From assembly GCF_016862795.1 (NCBI RefSeq), contig NZ_BONQ01000126.1:62001-126000 (forward strand): a stretch of DNA of 64,000 bases. The letters run 5' to 3'. The notes beneath the pieces were generated by a model. That model was not told the DNA's origin. It ran no database searches and saw only the letters and a list, made by a program, of their open reading frames with translations. The translations under genes were made by a program, and so were the position numbers. Of this stretch, positions 59,764-64,000 are shown in pieces. Source of the DNA: Dactylosporangium siamense (GTDB lineage: Bacteria; Actinomycetota; Actinomycetes; Mycobacteriales; Micromonosporaceae). Position 1 is the first letter of the stretch. The number at the start of each line of letters is the position of its first letter.

Positions 59764-62700
59764 ATGGCAACCGACGAGGCATTCCCGCACGTGCTGTCAC
59801 TGCCCACCGGCGGTGCGCCGGCGCGCGGGTTTGACCCGCTGATCGGGGTGGATCCGGCAACCGGCGCCGCGACGATGAGCGTGCCGGTCCACACGACCCC
59901 GGCCAGGGGCACCGGTCCGCGGCTGACACTGGAGTACGCCGCCGGCGGCGGCAACGGCCCGTTCGGCCCCGGCTGGACGCTGGCGCCGCAGGCGATCGGC
60001 CGGATGACCAACCGGGGCGTCCCGCGGTACGACAGCACCGACACGTTCACGTTGACCGGGATCGGCCGGCTGACCCCGGCGCTCGACGCCGCCACCGGCC
60101 GGCCGGACCGCCGGACGCTGGACGGCTGGAGCGTGACGACCTATCAAGCCGTCGACGACGGCGCGCTGCCGCTGGTCGAGCGCTGGGCGGGCGAGCACGG
60201 CGAGCACTGGCGGGTGGTCAGCAACGACGGGACCACCACCGTGTTCGGCCGCGGCGACGCCGCGCGTGTCCGCGACCCCGACGACCCGCGCCGGGTCTTC
60301 CAATGGCTGGCGGAGGAGAGCGTCGACGCGCACGGCAACGCCATGCGGTTCACGTACAAGGCGGAGGACGGCGCCGCGGTCCGCGAGGAGGTGTTCGAGC
60401 GGGGCCGGGTCCGCACCGCCTACCGCTACCCGGAACGGATCGAGTACGGCAGCACGCCGCACGGCCACGCGTACGAGGTCGTGTTCGACTACGGCGAGCA
60501 CGATGTCGACGGCCCGGACCCGTACACCCCGACGAGACCGTGGCCCGAGCGGGCGGACCCGTTCTCCGGGTACGCGGCCGGCTTCGAGATCCGCACGTAC
60601 CGCCTGTGCCGGGGCGTGCTGGTGTTCCACCGCCTCCCCGAGCTCGGCGGCCGGCCGTCGCTGGTCGCCGCGACCCGGTTCGGCTACCGCGAGGACCCGC
60701 ACGGCAGCCTGCTCACCTCGGTGTCGCTGACCGGCTTCGGACCCGAGACGCAGCAGGCGTCCCTGCCGCCGCTGCGGTTCACCTACACCGACTACGCGCC
60801 GGACCCGGTGCCCCGGTTCGAGCCGTTGCGGATCGACGGTGCGCCGGCCGCCCCGGGCTACCTGGCGCGCGGCGGGTTCCAGCCTGCCGACCTGGACGGC
60901 GTCGGGCTGCCCGGGCTGCTGCACAGCGCCGGCAACGCGGCCGTTTACTACCCGCCGCGCGGCGAGGGTCGCTACGGGGCGCCCGAGCCGCTGCCGTCGG
61001 TGCCGGACACTGACGGCCTGGCCGCGCCGGACCTGTCGGTCTCCGACCTGGACGGTGACGGTGGCCTGCAGCTGCTCGTGCTCACCCGCGCGGCGGCCGG
61101 CTGCTTCACCCGCCGCGACGGCACCTGGGCACCGTTCCGGCCGCTGCACTCGGTGCCGACCATGCTCGCCGCACCGCGCGGCGAGCTGGCCGACCTCGAC
61201 GGTGACGGCCGGGCGGAGCTGGTGTTCGTCGGTCGGGACTCGGTCGTGTACCACCCGTCGTTGGGAACCGCCGGGTTCGGTCCGGCGCTCGCCCGGCCCC
61301 GCCCGAAGGACTTCCCGGCCGCCGGCGACGGTGGCGCTGCCGGGTTCGTGACGTTTGCCGGCGCGTTCGGCGACGGTCTGGCGCACCGGATCGAGGTCCG
61401 CGACGGCGCGGTCACCGTGTGGCCGAGCCTGGGTCACGGGCGCTTCGCCGCCGCCGTCCGGCTGGCCGGAGCGCCCCGCCTGCCGGACGGGCTGACGGCC
61501 GCCGACGTCCACCTCGCCGATCTCGACGGCACCGGGACCGCCGACCTGGTCCTCGCGTTCCCGGATCACCTGCGGGTGTACCGCAACCGGTCCGGCAACG
61601 GCTTCGGTGCGCCGTTCACGGTGCCGCTGCCGGTGACCCTGGGAAGGCTCGACCAGCTCTCCTTCGCCGACGTGCGAGGCACCGGCACGACCGCGATCGT
61701 GGTGAGCCGGATGGCGCCCACGGTCGAGCACCGGTTCACCGACCTGTGCCGGGGGCAGCGGCCGAACCTGTTGCGCGGCGCCGACAACGGCACCGGCGGC
61801 AGCTGCGCGATCGGGTATGCCAGCAGCACCCGGTACCGCCTCGCCGACCAGCGGGCCGGCCGGCCGTGGTCCGGCCGGACCCCGTACCCGCAGCAGGTCG
61901 TGGCCGAACTGACCGCCGTAGACGCGGTCACCGGCGCGACGTTGCGGTGCGCGTATGACTACCACGACGGGTGGTTCGACCCGGTCGACCGCACGTTCGG
62001 CGGGTTCGGGCTGGTCGAGGCAACCCAGACCCAGCAGGGCGTCGAACCGGTCCGCACCCGCACCTGGTTGCACGTCGGCACCTCCGCCGGGGCCGCCCCG
62101 GCGCGGTACTGGGCCGGCGACCCGGACGCCTACCCGATGCCGGACTGCGTGCTGGATCCGGCGGTGCGCGCGGCCGGCGGCGACACCGTCCGGCAGGCGT
62201 TCCGCGCCCTGCGTGGGCGGTTGCTGCGGACCGAGGTGTTCGGCGCGGACCCGGTGCCGTACGCGGTCACCGCGTCCACGTACCGGGTCCGGCTGCGGCG
62301 GGCCGCCACCGCCTCCGGCCCGGGTTCGTTCCTCGTCGAACCGCGCGAGCACATCGAGTACGCCTACGAGCGCGAGCCGGCCGATCCCCGGGTGCGGCAC
62401 AGCATGGTGCTGGAGTCGACCCTGGGCGATCCCGGCCCGGCGGACACCTACCGCGAACTCACCGTCAGCGTCGACTACCCGCGCCGCCCCCGGGCCGCCG
62501 GCGACGACCGCGACGTGCCGGAGCAGCGCGAACTGCGGGCCTCCGCGGAGACGGCCGAGTCCAGCCGGGTCACCGACGGCTTCCGGCGCGTCGGGGCGCC
62601 GTTGGAGCGCCGGACCGTCGACCTCGGCGGGCTGCCCGCGCCGGCCGCCGCGTACTTCACCTTCGCCGAACTGTCCACAGTGGTCGCCGCCGCGCTGGCC

Positions 62701-64000
62701 ACGCCGATCCCGTACGGGACACCGTTCAGCGGCGCCGCGCCACAGTCCCGGCCGGCCACGGCCACCCGGATCCGGTACTGGGACGCCGTGCAGGAGCGGC
62801 CCCTGCCACCCGGCCGGGTCACGGCGGCCGCGCTGGTGCATCACCGCAGCGAGGCCGCGTTCTCCCCCGAGTGGCTCGCGGACGTGTTCGGCGATCGGGT
62901 GACGCCAGCGGAGCTGACCACCGCCGGGTACCGGCAGGACCCGGACGGCTCGTGGTGGCGACCCGGCCCGGTCATCACCTACCTCGACGCGGCCGGCTTC
63001 CACCTGCCGGCACGGGTGGACGGGCAGCCGGACGGACCGTTCCTGCGCGCCACCGCCGGCTACGACCCGCTGCTGCTGGTGCGGGTGTCGGCGACCCGGT
63101 TCGTCGACCCGGACACCCCGCTGACCGAGGTCGCCGAGGTGGACTACCGCGTCGCGGCGTCCCGGCAGGTGACCGACGCCAACGGGGTCGTCCGGCAGGT
63201 CTGCTACGACCCGTTGGGCCGGGTCGCGGCCACGTCCGTCTTCAAGGGCGGCACCGGCGACGGCGACCTGGCAGGCTACCGGCTCCGTCCGCCGGCACCG
63301 GTCGACCGGGTCCTCGCGGATCCGGGACACTACCTGCAGCGGGCCGCGACGTACCACGGCTACGACGACACGGCCCGGCCGGCGGCCGGCGTCACGTTGA
63401 CGCGGCCCGGCTTCGTCAGCGACCCGGGGCCGGCCGGCCTGGTCGAGGCGCAGGTCGCGTACGCCGACGGGTTCGGCCGCGTGACGCAGCGGCGGACCGC
63501 CGCCGAGGGCGGCCGCTGGATCGTCTCCGGCAGCACGGCCCGGACCATCTCCGGTCTGTCCACCGAGGACCGCCTGCCGTGGCACGGCGCCGGGCCGGGG
63601 TTCGGCCTGGACGGCGCCGCGCCGCCGCACGTGTCGTTGCGCGATCCGCTGGGCCGGCCGGTGCACGAACGGACGCCGAAGGGCTTCCTGGGCCGCACCG
63701 TGCACCGGCCGTGGCGGCGGGAGGTCTCCGACGCCGACGACACCGTCCTGGAGTCGCCGTACTACGTCGAGTTCATGGCGGCCTACCCACCGGACCCGAC
63801 CCCGGCCCAGCGGGCGGAGAAGGACGCGCTGGACAAGGCGGCCCGGTTCGCCGGCACCCCGACCGTCAGTGTCCTCGACGTCCGCGGCAACCCGGTCCGG
63901 CTGGTCGAGGACGCGCTCGGCGACGTCGGCGCGGACGCGTTCACCGCCATCGCCGGGGACGGCAGCGCGGCGCTGCGCGAGGACCTGATCGGCCGCGGCT
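59764..64000 (+). CDS. SpvB/TcB-type toxin-complex protein (3' end outside window)
   Basis: The plus frame is open from an ATG at 59764 to the right edge, at least 1412 codons. The N-terminus (LPTGGAPARGFDPLIGVDPA, ATMSVPVHTTPARGTGPRLT, GGGNGPFGPGWTLAPQAI) matches the SpvB domain of Tc toxin B subunits. FG-GAP-like blocks follow (ADLDGDGRAELVF near 61200, LADLDGTGTADLV near 61520), then TcB middle-region sequence. In Photorhabdus and Yersinia, TcB and TcC form a hollow shell that carries a toxic C-terminus injected through TcA. There is no signal peptide, as usual for this family. Actinobacterial homologues exist but are poorly characterised. The long minus-strand frame opposite it is a codon shadow. 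Confidence 0.88.
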   Translation, partial: MATDEAFPHVLSLPTGGAPARGFDPLIGVDPATGAATMSVPVHTTPARGTGPRLTLEYAAGGGNGPFGPGWTLAPQAIGRMTNRGVPRYDSTDTFTLTGIGRLTPALDAATGRPDRRTLDGWSVTTYQAVDDGALPLVERWAGEHGEHWRVVSNDGTTTVFGRGDAARVRDPDDPRRVFQWLAEESVDAHGNAMRFTYKAEDGAAVREEVFERGRVRTAYRYPERIEYGSTPHGHAYEVVFDYGEHDVDGPDPYTPTRPWPERADPFSGYAAGFEIRTYRLCRGVLVFHRLPELGGRPSLVAATRFGYREDPHGSLLTSVSLTGFGPETQQASLPPLRFTYTDYAPDPVPRFEPLRIDGAPAAPGYLARGGFQPADLDGVGLPGLLHSAGNAAVYYPPRGEGRYGAPEPLPSVPDTDGLAAPDLSVSDLDGDGGLQLLVLTRAAAGCFTRRDGTWAPFRPLHSVPTMLAAPRGELADLDGDGRAELVFVGRDSVVYHPSLGTAGFGPALARPRPKDFPAAGDGGAAGFVTFAGAFGDGLAHRIEVRDGAVTVWPSLGHGRFAAAVRLAGAPRLPDGLTAADVHLADLDGTGTADLVLAFPDHLRVYRNRSGNGFGAPFTVPLPVTLGRLDQLSFADVRGTGTTAIVVSRMAPTVEHRFTDLCRGQRPNLLRGADNGTGGSCAIGYASSTRYRLADQRAGRPWSGRTPYPQQVVAELTAVDAVTGATLRCAYDYHDGWFDPVDRTFGGFGLVEATQTQQGVEPVRTRTWLHVGTSAGAAPARYWAGDPDAYPMPDCVLDPAVRAAGGDTVRQAFRALRGRLLRTEVFGADPVPYAVTASTYRVRLRRAATASGPGSFLVEPREHIEYAYEREPADPRVRHSMVLESTLGDPGPADTYRELTVSVDYPRRPRAAGDDRDVPEQRELRASAETAESSRVTDGFRRVGAPLERRTVDLGGLPAPAAAYFTFAELSTVVAAALATPIPYGTPFSGAAPQSRPATATRIRYWDAVQERPLPPGRVTAAALVHHRSEAAFSPEWLADVFGDRVTPAELTTAGYRQDPDGSWWRPGPVITYLDAAGFHLPARVDGQPDGPFLRATAGYDPLLLVRVSATRFVDPDTPLTEVAEVDYRVAASRQVTDANGVVRQVCYDPLGRVAATSVFKGGTGDGDLAGYRLRPPAPVDRVLADPGHYLQRAATYHGYDDTARPAAGVTLTRPGFVSDPGPAGLVEAQVAYADGFGRVTQRRTAAEGGRWIVSGSTARTISGLSTEDRLPWHGAGPGFGLDGAAPPHVSLRDPLGRPVHERTPKGFLGRTVHRPWRREVSDADDTVLESPYYVEFMAAYPPDPTPAQRAEKDALDKAARFAGTPTVSVLDVRGNPVRLVEDALGDVGADAFTAIAGDGSAALREDLIGRG

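Noticed and set aside
59797..63705. 1302-codon open frame on the minus strand opposite the SpvB/TcB gene
   Set aside because: Its Arg/Val/Gly/Ala-rich composition is that of an antisense shadow in high-GC DNA, while the plus frame has clear SpvB and FG-GAP motifs.
1..64000. tRNA, rRNA, CRISPR arrays or a replication origin
   Set aside because: None was recognised on either strand by eye; a tRNA scan and repeat finder would be needed to exclude small ones.

Overview
The window is high-GC DNA with frequent GTG starts, Shine-Dalgarno sites of the GGAGG type and gene families typical of filamentous actinomycetes: SARP and XRE/MmyB regulators, type II glutamine synthetase, a transmembrane Ser/Thr kinase and a bacterial dynamin. 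The mix suggests a Streptomyces or Micromonosporaceae-like genome; this is inference from gene content, because no rRNA or marker gene is present. No tRNA, rRNA, CRISPR array or replication origin was seen.

Layout. 1-4.1 kb: a partial XRE regulator, a decayed IS256 transposase split by a 214-bp element with 18-bp terminal inverted repeats, and a flavin monooxygenase. 4.4-11.6 kb (minus): a mannoside operon (binding protein, two permeases, GH38 alpha-mannosidase) with a palindrome upstream. 12.2-15.3 kb: HEAT-repeat protein, glnII, methyltransferase. 15.4-21.6 kb: two consecutive LuxR-type two-component systems and a NatAB-like ABC exporter, closed by a hairpin. 21.9-29.9 kb: PadR, DoxX, hydrolase, TetR, GyrI-like, PhyH and TrmH genes mixed with remnants (DrrB-like permease end, tyrosine recombinase, AbrB-like, truncated WxL-like). 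30-31.7 kb: a chimeric ISL3/IS110 remnant and two unknown small proteins. 31.9-39.7 kb: dynamin-like GTPase, SGNH hydrolase, PfkB kinase, SodC-like lipoprotein, Ser/Thr kinase and a secreted protein. 39.7-42.2 kb: a second chimeric remnant and a toxin/immunity graveyard (SUKH-3, HINT tail, immunity-like gene). 43.7-47.1 kb: XRE regulator with a palindromic operator, facing a tiny lipoprotein, a zinc alcohol dehydrogenase and a Bcr/CflA exporter.

47.4-53.1 kb is the most interesting region. A 64-residue peptide with a leader ending in an AxA-like site and a six-cysteine core lies back to back with an overlapping operon of TlpA-like thioredoxin, ABC exporter and S26 signal peptidase. It is followed by a MauE/DoxX-like membrane protein and a SARP regulator. 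A strong hairpin follows the peptide gene, and a direct repeat with 11-bp period lies in the shared promoter region. This looks like a self-contained system for making, oxidising, exporting and cleaving a disulfide-rich peptide, with no lanthipeptide or lasso enzymes.

53.2-64 kb: lipoprotein, membrane protein, Nramp-like transporter, HEAT-repeat protein, IS5 fragment, GNAT enzyme, a deacetylase with an internal deletion, and an SpvB/TcB-type toxin-complex gene that runs off the right edge.
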